Source of the DNA: JAVVPO01 sp036655715
GTDB lineage: Bacteria > Bacillota > Clostridia > Lachnospirales > Cellulosilyticaceae
Length of the DNA: 37,112 nucleotides
Assembly (NCBI GenBank): GCA_036655715.1
Contig: JAVVPO010000014.1
Location: forward strand, 1-37,112
Direction of reading: 5' to 3'
Under the pieces are notes generated by a model that searched no databases, had not been told where the DNA came from, and was given only the letters and a program-made list of their open reading frames with translations. Every line of letters starts with the position of its first letter. The stretch's first letter is position 1. Below, one piece after another: positions 15,570 through 22,915 of this stretch. Made by a program: the position numbers and the translations under genes.

Positions 15570-18495
15570 AGAATGTAACGAGTTTGTTGAAAAGTTTTTT
15601 GTTTTTTGTCAATTCATTTGTGTTTCCGATAACACAAATCATATTTTCTTTTACCATTGTATCAAATAAATCAGCAGACGCTCTAATACTTTCAAGTGTT
15701 GTATTAAGGACTTCTTCACGTTCTTTTTGAATCATTTCATACGTAATGTGACAAAGGTAATGGGCAAGAGCTCGCTCACTTTTTTGCTCCATCGTTAGGG
15801 GATAGTCTAACCCGCCTATAGTACCTATAATATATTTAAGAAGCTCGGCGTCATCTAAGTCAAGCTTACGTAGGAAACTGCCGATGCCTTTATAAACTTT
15901 CAAAGTATCTACTAGCCCAGGATCACAATAAGAACAAATAAGCAGATTGCCATCTCCGCTCATACTTAGGTCACACCCATAGGCACCACCTTGTAGGCGT
16001 ACTTTATCCCATAGGTAAGTACTATTAAGTAGATTACTAATAACGTTTAGGGTACCATTATAGGCATAACCTGATTTCTTGAAGTTAAACCCTTGCGCAA
16101 TAGCTTGCACACCATTTGCAGTGAGATAAGCCTCATTAGATGCCGGCGGTATAAGTGTGTAAACCGGCTTCTCATAATAACCACTTGGTAGGCGGTTAAT
16201 AAAGCCTTGGAAGTGCTGGGTAATCTGAGCATAATCCTGAGATTGACCTGTAATACTTAGCATTAGATGATTTTTTTGAATAAGCTGAGTATAAATAGCT
16301 TTTAGTTTAGTGATTATCTTCTCAAAGTCTCTATCAAAATGCTCTATTAAGTCACTTAGAAATCTATAATAAGCTATACCTGCTACGTGATCTTCATAGA
16401 CTGCGGAAGCAGAGAAATAACTATAGAGCCTTTTGCTTACGCGGTACTCTGGCGAGCTTACAAAGCTTCTTTCTAATTCATATTTAATATAGTCTAGAAT
16501 CTCTTTTAGCTTTTCTTTTTCATTAAAGAGGCCTTGGGTGGTCACCTCATAAAGTAAATCTATCAAATTAGAAAGCTTATGTGTAAAAGATTTACTTGTT
16601 ATTTTAAACATAGGTTGGTAGCTATCCGTATCGTTAGAATCGGTATAAGCATTGATAGTACAGTTAAGGCCACCTGTTTGTTTGTTGATTTCATTTTCAA
16701 GTGCGCTATAATGATAGTTTTGTGTACTTAGATAAGTCAGTGTATTAGCGAGTAGCCCTAAATAAGAAATATCTTCTTGGCTTATGCTACTTGCATCAAA
16801 TAAAAGATGGGTATAGATAATGCCATGGGTATCTTGTGGATTAAAAATAATTTGCACTTCGCCCTCTTGACTTTCTACTAAGGGTACAGCACTTATAAGT
16901 GGTTGAATATCTTGTAGGCCGAGTGTAGGGAGTAAGGCGAGATCCTCAGGTGTATTATCTAAATCCTGGATAGCATCAAGCTCATGATTTAAATCAATGA
17001 GGCTAATGATTTCTTTCTTACTTAAACTTTGTTTATAAGCAGCTAATTCTTTAGCTAGCGCAGTCTCTTCTAACTGTTGTAAATCTTTGTTAGGTTCCAT
17101 GACTAGCAAGATATAGTGAGGATTATCTAAAAGGTATTTTGTTATAATACTCTCGAAATAGCCTTGGTATTTAAGTTTATTCATTTTTTCTAAATGACTT
17201 TTATAGCTTAGGTGGGTAAAAGGGTGACCGCCATAAAGTATACTTGTTTGGACGTCTTCACTATAAAGGAGCCCTTTTGGTTCCCACGGCGTATCTGCTT
17301 CTTCTAAGGCAAAAGTAGCTGTGGAGATAGCCGCTTCTATTAAATCTGGATCTAACCCTTCTGAGGCAAGTGCATGGAGTATCTCGAATACTTTAATCTT
17401 AAAAGCTTCTGAATTCTTACCCTCACTGCCATTTAAAACAATAGAAAAAGTCGGCTGTCTTTTTCCTGTATCATAGCCTGATTCTTCAATGACTTTGCCG
17501 AGGCCCCCATCTCCTACTAAAGCTGCTGTTAAAGGAGATGCTGCACTCTTTAACAGCATATGTTCTAGAATCTGAAAAGCAAGTCTAAGCTCTGTGTTTA
17601 GTGTTTCACCGACTACAAAACTTAGGGATAAAATAGATTTCTCATCTAAACTTTCTTCATCTGTAATGGGATATTGTTTATAAACTGTGCGAGGGGAGTC
17701 AAAAGGTTCTTGCATAGGAATTTCTAAATTAAAAGGCTGTTTCTCATACTGACAAAGGTAGTTTGTATCTAGAAGTGCAAGTTGAGCTAATAAATCACCA
17801 TCGCCATATAAGTACAAGTTGCAATTTGAAGGATGATAATGCGTTTTATGAAAAGCTAAAAAATCCTCTTCAGTAAGTGTAATGATTTCTGAAGGTACTC
17901 CTCCAGCATCATAAGCATACACCGTATCAGGATATAGTGCTTTGTGTATTTCGTATTCCATAAGTGTAGAAGGCTCAGAGTAATCCCCCTTCATCTCATT
18001 GTAGACAATCCCATTATAAGTAATAGCCTCTTTTTTACTTTCTAGAGCATAGTGCCAACCTTCTTGTTTGAAAATATAAGGGCGTGTATAAATAAGCGGA
18101 TTTAAAACTAAATCCATATACACTTCCATTAGATTCATAAGGTCTTTATTATTTTGACTGGCACAATAGTACATCGTCATATCTTTATATGTACAAGCAT
18201 TAAGACTTGTATTTAAAGAGCCCTTGTCCATCTCTATAAAGGTATCTTTTAATGGATACTTTTTAGAGGCGCAACACACAGCATGCTCTACAATATGGGC
18301 AACCCCTGTATTATCTCTAGGTGGTGTTTTAAAGCTTATGGTAAAAACTTTTTGAGAATCTTCATTTGCAATTTGAACAAGACTTGCCCCACTTTTTTCA
18401 TGAATAAAATATCTTGCTAAACCACTTAACTCACCTATAAATTTTTCTTCTATTAATTTAAAGCCATGATAAATACAATTAATTTGCAAATTCAT
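15568..18495 (-). CDS. M16C insulinase-family zinc metallopeptidase (PreP-like)
   Basis: A 975-residue two-halved peptidase of the presequence-protease (M16C) type, which encloses and degrades short unfolded peptides. The inverted zinc motif HXXEH is 'HIVEH' (H67, E70, H71), and the third zinc ligand is expected at E167 in 'YNEMKG'. Four M16 domains fit the length (family about 970-1000). There is no signal peptide, so it should be cytosolic. I use the ATG at 18495, preceded by AGAAGGG; an ATG at 18543 would start inside the loop of a terminator hairpin and has no ribosome binding site. The gene appears to be single. Confidence 0.93.
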   Translation of the reverse strand: MNLQINCIYHGFKLIEEKFIGELSGLARYFIHEKSGASLVQIANEDSQKVFTISFKTPPRDNTGVAHIVEHAVCCASKKYPLKDTFIEMDKGSLNTSLNACTYKDMTMYYCASQNNKDLMNLMEVYMDLVLNPLIYTRPYIFKQEGWHYALESKKEAITYNGIVYNEMKGDYSEPSTLMEYEIHKALYPDTVYAYDAGGVPSEIITLTEEDFLAFHKTHYHPSNCNLYLYGDGDLLAQLALLDTNYLCQYEKQPFNLEIPMQEPFDSPRTVYKQYPITDEESLDEKSILSLSFVVGETLNTELRLAFQILEHMLLKSAASPLTAALVGDGGLGKVIEESGYDTGKRQPTFSIVLNGSEGKNSEAFKIKVFEILHALASEGLDPDLIEAAISTATFALEEADTPWEPKGLLYSEDVQTSILYGGHPFTHLSYKSHLEKMNKLKYQGYFESIITKYLLDNPHYILLVMEPNKDLQQLEETALAKELAAYKQSLSKKEIISLIDLNHELDAIQDLDNTPEDLALLPTLGLQDIQPLISAVPLVESQEGEVQIIFNPQDTHGIIYTHLLFDASSISQEDISYLGLLANTLTYLSTQNYHYSALENEINKQTGGLNCTINAYTDSNDTDSYQPMFKITSKSFTHKLSNLIDLLYEVTTQGLFNEKEKLKEILDYIKYELERSFVSSPEYRVSKRLYSYFSASAVYEDHVAGIAYYRFLSDLIEHFDRDFEKIITKLKAIYTQLIQKNHLMLSITGQSQDYAQITQHFQGFINRLPSGYYEKPVYTLIPPASNEAYLTANGVQAIAQGFNFKKSGYAYNGTLNVISNLLNSTYLWDKVRLQGGAYGCDLSMSGDGNLLICSYCDPGLVDTLKVYKGIGSFLRKLDLDDAELLKYIIGTIGGLDYPLTMEQKSERALAHYLCHITYEMIQKEREEVLNTTLESIRASADLFDTMVKENMICVIGNTNELTKNKKLFNKLVTF

Positions 18496-18520
18496 TAGTA
18501 AACCCTTCTTGTTGCGACAT

Positions 18521-18565
18521 AAAAAACACTCACCTTGACTCATAGTTTAGAGAAAATAGGTGAGT
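18521..18565 (-). terminator. Terminator of the ferredoxin gene
   Basis: In the leftward direction an 8-bp stem ACTCACCT/AGGTGAGT (18558-18565 with 18528-18535) around a 22-base loop is followed by a TTTTTT run (18521-18526). It lies between the small ferredoxin gene and the M16C gene. Confidence 0.6.
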
Positions 18566-18645
18566 TTCCTTTATCTTATTGTAATACATAGATTAAGCCC
18601 AGGCAATAACTTTAAACTTCCATTACGTATCTATTTAGGCTGACC

Positions 18646-18891
18646 TTAAAGGCAAGCTATAATTTCGTCTTTGAAAACTTGTCTTGCATCCTCGGGTGAA
18701 ACAGATAATACTTTTCCATCCCATCGCATAACAGAAACGGCTTGAGAACAATTCTTTAAACAAAGCTCTTCATGGATTTCTACTTTTTCATCTAATTGAT
18801 GATACGCTATAAGCTGCTTAAAACTAGACATCACTTCATTAGAACCCTTCAAGTGGCAAGCGCTACCGATGCATATTTTTATTGTCTTCAT
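18646..18891 (-). CDS. Small thioredoxin-like [2Fe-2S] ferredoxin
   Basis: An 81-residue protein resembling the C-terminal half of NuoE and stand-alone thioredoxin-fold ferredoxins. The four cluster cysteines are in 'CIGSACHLKG' (C7, C12) and 'ELCLKNCSQA' (C44, C48), the usual C-X4-C and C-X3-C pattern. Such proteins pass electrons to or from NAD-linked enzymes, often electron-bifurcating hydrogenases, but no hydrogenase gene is in this window, so the partner is unknown. A promoter and a terminator frame it as a monocistronic gene. Confidence 0.85.
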   Translation of the reverse strand: MKTIKICIGSACHLKGSNEVMSSFKQLIAYHQLDEKVEIHEELCLKNCSQAVSVMRWDGKVLSVSPEDARQVFKDEIIACL

Positions 18892-18947
18892 TATTTATAT
18901 ACCCTCTTTCAAATGTGCTATTAATTCTAAATGTTGCATACTTATAT

Positions 18948-18976
18948 ATCATAATGTTATTAGAATTTTTAGTCAA
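18948..18976 (-). promoter_or_regulatory. Predicted sigma-A promoter for the ferredoxin gene
   Basis: Leftward TTGACT (-35, 18971-18976), 17-base spacer, TATGAT (-10, 18948-18953), about 57 bases before the start codon. The other half of this 285-base divergent gap holds a TATAAT at 19090-19095 that may serve degV but lacks a clear -35. Confidence 0.65.
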
Positions 18977-19176
18977 CTATTTTATGGAAAAAATTAACAA
19001 TTATTTTATGTAGTAGTTATCTAATAAATATTCTGCCAAAATGTATCTAATCTTTTTAATTTAATCTCGATTAAGTTATTAGAATGGCATATAATATCTT
19101 TAGCGGCTAACCTTATGAAAGACTATTCATTTAAATAGCATATGAGATTATTTTGTAGAATCAGAAGGAGGCAATT

Positions 19177-20034
19177 ATGGCAATTAAAATTATAACAGAC
19201 AGTACAGCATATCTTACAAAGGAGTTTATAGAAGCTTATGATATCAAGGTTGTTTCGCTTAACGTCATCTTAGGTGGTGAATGCTTAAGAGAACTAGACT
19301 TATCGAATGAAACATTTTATAAGCAAATGGATAGCATTAAAGAAGTTCCGACTTCATCTCAACCGACGCCAGATGAATTATTTACGGCCTTTGAACAAGT
19401 CGTAGCTGATGGAGATAGCGTAATAGGGATTTTTCTCTCTTCAGAGATGAGTGGCACTTATGCTAATACCCACTTAGTCAAAGAAATGGTCTTGGAAAAA
19501 TATCCAGAAGCCGATATTGAACTAGTAGATTCTCGCAGTAACTGTATGCAAATGGGATTTGTAGCCATTGCAGCGGCTAAGGCTGCTAGGGAAGGGAAAA
19601 CTATGGCTGAAGTTTTAAAAGTAGCCGAAAAGGTGATTGATAACAGCCGATTTATTTTCACACCTGAAACATTAGATTATCTTCAAAAAGGTGGTAGAAT
19701 CGGAGGCGCTGCAGCTCTTCTAGGTAATATCCTTCAGCTTAAACCTATTTTAACTGTGAGCAAGGGTAAAACAGATGTACTGACCAAAGTACGTACCAAA
19801 AAGAAAGCAGTTGCTACTTTAGTGGAAATTTTTCTTGAAGATTTAGAAAATAGAGAGCTTGAAGATATTATTGTTCATCATATTAATTGTGAAGACGAAG
19901 GAACTGCTATAGCTAACTCATTAGCAGAGACACTGGGTAGACCTGTCGGTATTCAATCTATAGGCCCTGTTATTGGCTTGCATGTAGGTCCAGGAAGCAT
20001 TGGACTTGCGTATCATACAAAAGAAAAAAATTAG
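19177..20034 (+). CDS. DegV family fatty-acid-binding protein
   Basis: A 285-residue protein of the DegV/FakB family. The opening 'KIITDSTAYL' carries the conserved D-S/T that contacts the carboxylate, 'PTSSQPTPDEL' (about 63-73) is the second signature, 'SSEMSGTYAN' (about 88-97) the third, and 'TLDYLQKGGRI' near residue 165 the family hallmark. FakB-type proteins present fatty acids to the kinase FakA for phosphorylation and entry into phospholipids; no fakA is in this window. AGAAGGAGG precedes the ATG. The gene is monocistronic and closed by a hairpin overlapping its stop. Confidence 0.93.
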   Translation: MAIKIITDSTAYLTKEFIEAYDIKVVSLNVILGGECLRELDLSNETFYKQMDSIKEVPTSSQPTPDELFTAFEQVVADGDSVIGIFLSSEMSGTYANTHLVKEMVLEKYPEADIELVDSRSNCMQMGFVAIAAAKAAREGKTMAEVLKVAEKVIDNSRFIFTPETLDYLQKGGRIGGAAALLGNILQLKPILTVSKGKTDVLTKVRTKKKAVATLVEIFLEDLENRELEDIIVHHINCEDEGTAIANSLAETLGRPVGIQSIGPVIGLHVGPGSIGLAYHTKEKN

Positions 20035-20057
20035 GAGTAATGCATGGCATTACTCCT
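20033..20057. terminator. Terminator overlapping the degV stop codon
   Basis: Perfect 11-bp stem AGGAGTAATGC/GCATTACTCCT (20033-20043, 20047-20057) with an ATG loop and a TTTT tail. An A-run on the other side lets it also serve the convergent gene ending at 20090. Confidence 0.85.
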
Positions 20058-20089
20058 TTTCATATCTCAGTATACAAAATAATAGAATG

Positions 20090-20866
20090 CTATATTTTTA
20101 AATCAGCAATAATAGGGTAATGATCAGAAGGATACCTACCCGATTCATTATACTTGTAAATTTGTACATCCTTAATCTCAAATTCTTCTGAGACAAAAAT
20201 ATAATCAATATGCATACCCTTCTTTCGCCCTTTAAACATGCCCATAGTAGTCTCTTTATACATTTCTTTGTTGAAGTCCTGAACCGCAATAAAACGTTTA
20301 TGACTATACTCACCCTTTGAAAATTGTTTGATTAACTTACTTTCAGGTGTTGCATTAAAGTCTCCCATTAAAACACAAGGTAAGTGTTCTTTGTCATGAT
20401 GAGCTTCTATTGCAGCAATAATGGTTTTTAGCCCCTTTTCTCTAGCATGAGGCAATATACAATCAAGGTGGGTATTATAGACCCTCACCTTTTGATGGGT
20501 ATCAAGTTCAATAACTGCGGTTGTACAAATACGCGGAAATAAAGAGTACCAAATAGAACTACCCGTTTTGTGCGGTGTTTTTGAAAGCCAAAAGGTTTCA
20601 TTTTCTATGATTTTATGAGCATTATTTATAAGCAAATTATTTTGTTCATTAAATAATTTTTTAGTGCGTCCTTCGCCAATAGTGGTATAACCAGATGTAT
20701 ACTGAGCAATATCTTGATACATCTTAGGTGTTACTTCTTGTAGGCCTATGAAATCAAAGTGCTTAGATTCTAGCATATGCGCTACGATTTCAGAACGTTT
20801 AGACCATCTATTTCTTAGGTCTAGTATATTATCAGCACGTAAATTTAAAGTCATTATCTTCATCAT
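20090..20866 (-). CDS. Endonuclease/exonuclease/phosphatase family protein
   Basis: A 258-residue Mg-dependent phosphoesterase of the DNase I-like fold. Visible motifs in order: 'MTLNLRADN' with the metal-binding Asn, 'GLQEVTP' with the catalytic Glu, 'NTHLD', 'LMGDFNATPES' with the Asp/Asn pair, 'HIDYIFVS' and 'SDHYPI' with the final Asp-His. There is no signal peptide, so it should be cytosolic. The family covers nucleases, phosphodiesterases and lipid phosphatases; the substrate cannot be told. Two adjacent ATGs (20866, 20863) both fit the GAGGA ribosome binding site. It follows cbiK by 45 bases with no terminator between, so the two are probably co-transcribed. Confidence 0.9.
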   Translation of the reverse strand: MMKIMTLNLRADNILDLRNRWSKRSEIVAHMLESKHFDFIGLQEVTPKMYQDIAQYTSGYTTIGEGRTKKLFNEQNNLLINNAHKIIENETFWLSKTPHKTGSSIWYSLFPRICTTAVIELDTHQKVRVYNTHLDCILPHAREKGLKTIIAAIEAHHDKEHLPCVLMGDFNATPESKLIKQFSKGEYSHKRFIAVQDFNKEMYKETTMGMFKGRKKGMHIDYIFVSEEFEIKDVQIYKYNESGRYPSDHYPIIADLKI

Positions 20867-20911
20867 ACGTTCCTCGTTTACTGTTTGGGTATTAGTTGTT
20901 AAATAAACTCA

Positions 20912-21691
20912 TTAAAGTGCATAAGCTTTTAGACAGTGAGAGACAAATAATTCGCCAATTTCTGAATACTCACCAAGACCTTTCATAATTACTTCTATTT
21001 CATATCCAGACTTTTCTAGTACAGATTTCCAAGAGTCCTCTTCATCTCCTGCCAAATCATTTCTAGCATGATCCCCAGCAACAATCATAAAAGGGCTAAG
21101 GTAGATTTTACGAATAGGTTTCTTACTTGTTTTTTTCAGTACAGCATGCAAGGGCGGAAATCCCTCTACTGTGCCTATATAGATAGTATCATAGTCTAAG
21201 TAATGGAAAGTATCTTCTAATTGGCTGTAAGCACCATTTGAATAGTGCTGTGAACCATGTCCCATCAAGATAACAGCTTCATCATCCTGTAATTGCGGTA
21301 AGTTTTCACCCAAAATTTTGACACATTTAGCATAATCCTCTTCATGTGTGAGTAAAGGCCTACCAACTTTTACTTCTTTGAATTTATATTTATATTTTTC
21401 CAAATCTGCCAACATATATTCATATTCAATGCCATTAATGACATGAAGCGATTGGCATAATATTTCCTCATATCCATCATGATATAGTTTTTCAAGCAAC
21501 TCTAACGGGGTATCAACATAGAGCCCTTCAGTTTGGGCTAATTTGTTAATGACCATCTTCGAGGTGAAGGCCCTATAAAAATCATACTCTCCAAAAGTAG
21601 TAGCTAACCTTTGTTCTATCTGTTCTATAGCTGTTTGAGCTATTTTATAGGTTGTTCCAAAACTTACAACAACCAGTGCTTTTTTATTCAT
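20912..21691 (-). CDS. cbiK: Sirohydrochlorin cobaltochelatase CbiK
   Basis: A 259-residue class II chelatase that inserts Co2+ into sirohydrochlorin in anaerobic cobalamin synthesis. The opening 'ALVVVSFGTTY' and the substrate-loop 'YRAFTSKMVINKL' are typical. The two metal-binding histidines are in 'LMGHGSQHYSN' and 'IVAGDHARNDLAG', matching the CbiK/CbiX family. I use the ATG at 21691, preceded by GAAGGAG; the frame extends upstream to 21745 without a ribosome binding site. No other B12 gene is nearby, so it may be an orphan or serve another tetrapyrrole. There is no signal peptide, unlike periplasmic CbiK forms. Confidence 0.92.
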   Translation of the reverse strand: MNKKALVVVSFGTTYKIAQTAIEQIEQRLATTFGEYDFYRAFTSKMVINKLAQTEGLYVDTPLELLEKLYHDGYEEILCQSLHVINGIEYEYMLADLEKYKYKFKEVKVGRPLLTHEEDYAKCVKILGENLPQLQDDEAVILMGHGSQHYSNGAYSQLEDTFHYLDYDTIYIGTVEGFPPLHAVLKKTSKKPIRKIYLSPFMIVAGDHARNDLAGDEEDSWKSVLEKSGYEIEVIMKGLGEYSEIGELFVSHCLKAYAL

Positions 21692-21794
21692 ACCATTCTC
21701 CTTCTCTATTACTTTCATAATAATTTTATACACAAGTAGTAACATAATATGAGTTATATACTAGTATATAAAATTATATATAGGATCGAAAAAA

Positions 21795-21824
21795 ATAGCA
21801 CTACTTTTTTAAAAGTAATGCTAT
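21795..21824 (-). terminator. Terminator after dut
   Basis: A 14-base stem with one mismatch (21795-21808 with 21811-21824) and a two-base loop, followed leftward by a T-run. It begins nine bases after the dut stop. Confidence 0.83.
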
Positions 21825-21832
21825 AGAAAAGA

Positions 21833-22333
21833 TTATTTGCCTGAAGAACCTAAGGCACCAGTGCCTCTTTCAGATTCAAATCGTAATAAGTCTTCATAGG
21901 AGATTTCTTCTGTTTGTAATTTTGGTACTTGTACCATAATGCATTGGCTAATGCCTTTTTCATAAGGATATAGGATAGCACCCTCAAAAATAGCCTGATC
22001 TCCTGTATAAGTTTCTTTTAAAATAACAACTGGTACAGTATTGTGATTTGTAACGGGTACAAACCACTCTCCACGATAGCCTGAGTCTACCACTCCAGCT
22101 CTCTGGCCAATACCTTTGCTACCATTTGAACCACGCTCTTTTAAGATAGCTACATAATCAGCTGAAAAAGCTGAAGCAAGTCCAGTTGGAATCATCTTTG
22201 TTTCATGAGCTTTGATAACAATATAGTCTTCATCAAAACATGCATAAATATCAAATGCGCCATCTTCTACTCTTTTAGTTGGAATAACAGCATTTTGTTG
22301 CATTTTTGCAAAGTAAATTATTTGGTTATTCAT
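21833..22333 (-). CDS. dut: dUTP diphosphatase (dUTPase)
   Basis: A 166-residue trimeric-type dUTPase that hydrolyses dUTP to dUMP and PPi, keeping uracil out of DNA and feeding dTMP synthesis. Motif 1 is 'GAFDIYA', motif 3 'AGVVDSGYRGEW' with the uracil-pocket Asp/Tyr, and motif 5 'ERGTGALGSSG' near the C-terminus, which closes over the nucleotide. Motif 2 is 'ERGSNGSKG' instead of the usual P-R-S-G-[LM]-A; similar variants occur in Clostridia and phages. An AGGAG ribosome binding site lies before the ATG. It is 49 bases downstream of nrdG and ends at a terminator, so it looks like the last gene of an nrdD-nrdG-dut operon. Confidence 0.88.
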   Translation of the reverse strand: MNNQIIYFAKMQQNAVIPTKRVEDGAFDIYACFDEDYIVIKAHETKMIPTGLASAFSADYVAILKERGSNGSKGIGQRAGVVDSGYRGEWFVPVTNHNTVPVVILKETYTGDQAIFEGAILYPYEKGISQCIMVQVPKLQTEEISYEDLLRFESERGTGALGSSGK

Positions 22334-22382
22334 ACGTATTTAACTCTCCTAGTTTATCTTAAGATTAGTGTATAAAAAAGTC

Positions 22383-22886
22383 TTATGCAAGTTCTACCAA
22401 GTGAACTTCACCTTTATTTAATGACTGAGGGATATCAACAATACGCTGATTTGTACTCCCTCTAAATTTTAAAGTAATATCTTTTAATTCCTCTACAAAG
22501 GGACCTTCTACGAGCACATCACAAAGTTTAAGCAGTTCTAGTTTCTTCGTATCTGTTATAATTTCTTCAAATGTATAACCAGAATAAATCCAAATAGTAT
22601 GAGTCGTCTCTGCCTTAATCCGTTGTAGTAGATGAAGTAGGTCATCATCGGTGGTTTGTTGCATAGGCTCACCGCCTAAGATAGTGACCCCATGGACATT
22701 AGGGTCTTTTGCATAGGTTAGAAATGTATCAGAAGCTTCTAAAGTCCATTGATTGCCATACTTGAAGTCCTGATAAGCTGTACTAAAACAACCTTTGCAG
22801 TTATGCGTACATCCTGATACAAAGAGTGTTACACGAATTCCTATGCCATTTGCAATATCAAACCTTCTCATTTGTGCATAATACAC
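22383..22886 (-). CDS. nrdG: Anaerobic ribonucleotide reductase activating protein NrdG
   Basis: A 167-residue radical SAM enzyme that installs the glycyl radical on NrdD. The CX3CX2C motif is 'CTHNCKGC' (C26, C30, C33), followed by 'VTILGGEPMQQ', the SAM-binding GGE segment. The length is normal for the family (about 150-175). Translation begins at a GTG (22886) eight bases after AAGG; this gives the typical N-terminus 'MYYAQMRRFDIANG'. It lies 29 bases downstream of nrdD with no terminator, so the enzyme and its activase are co-expressed. It functions only under anaerobic conditions. Confidence 0.95.
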   Translation of the reverse strand: MYYAQMRRFDIANGIGIRVTLFVSGCTHNCKGCFSTAYQDFKYGNQWTLEASDTFLTYAKDPNVHGVTILGGEPMQQTTDDDLLHLLQRIKAETTHTIWIYSGYTFEEIITDTKKLELLKLCDVLVEGPFVEELKDITLKFRGSTNQRIVDIPQSLNKGEVHLVELA

Positions 22887-22915
22887 TTTATCGCCTTCTT
22901 TCTTTCAGCCATTAT

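Noticed and set aside
18496..18543. N-terminal extension of the M16C peptidase from an upstream ATG
   Set aside because: It would start inside the loop of a terminator hairpin and has no ribosome binding site; the ATG at 18495 does.
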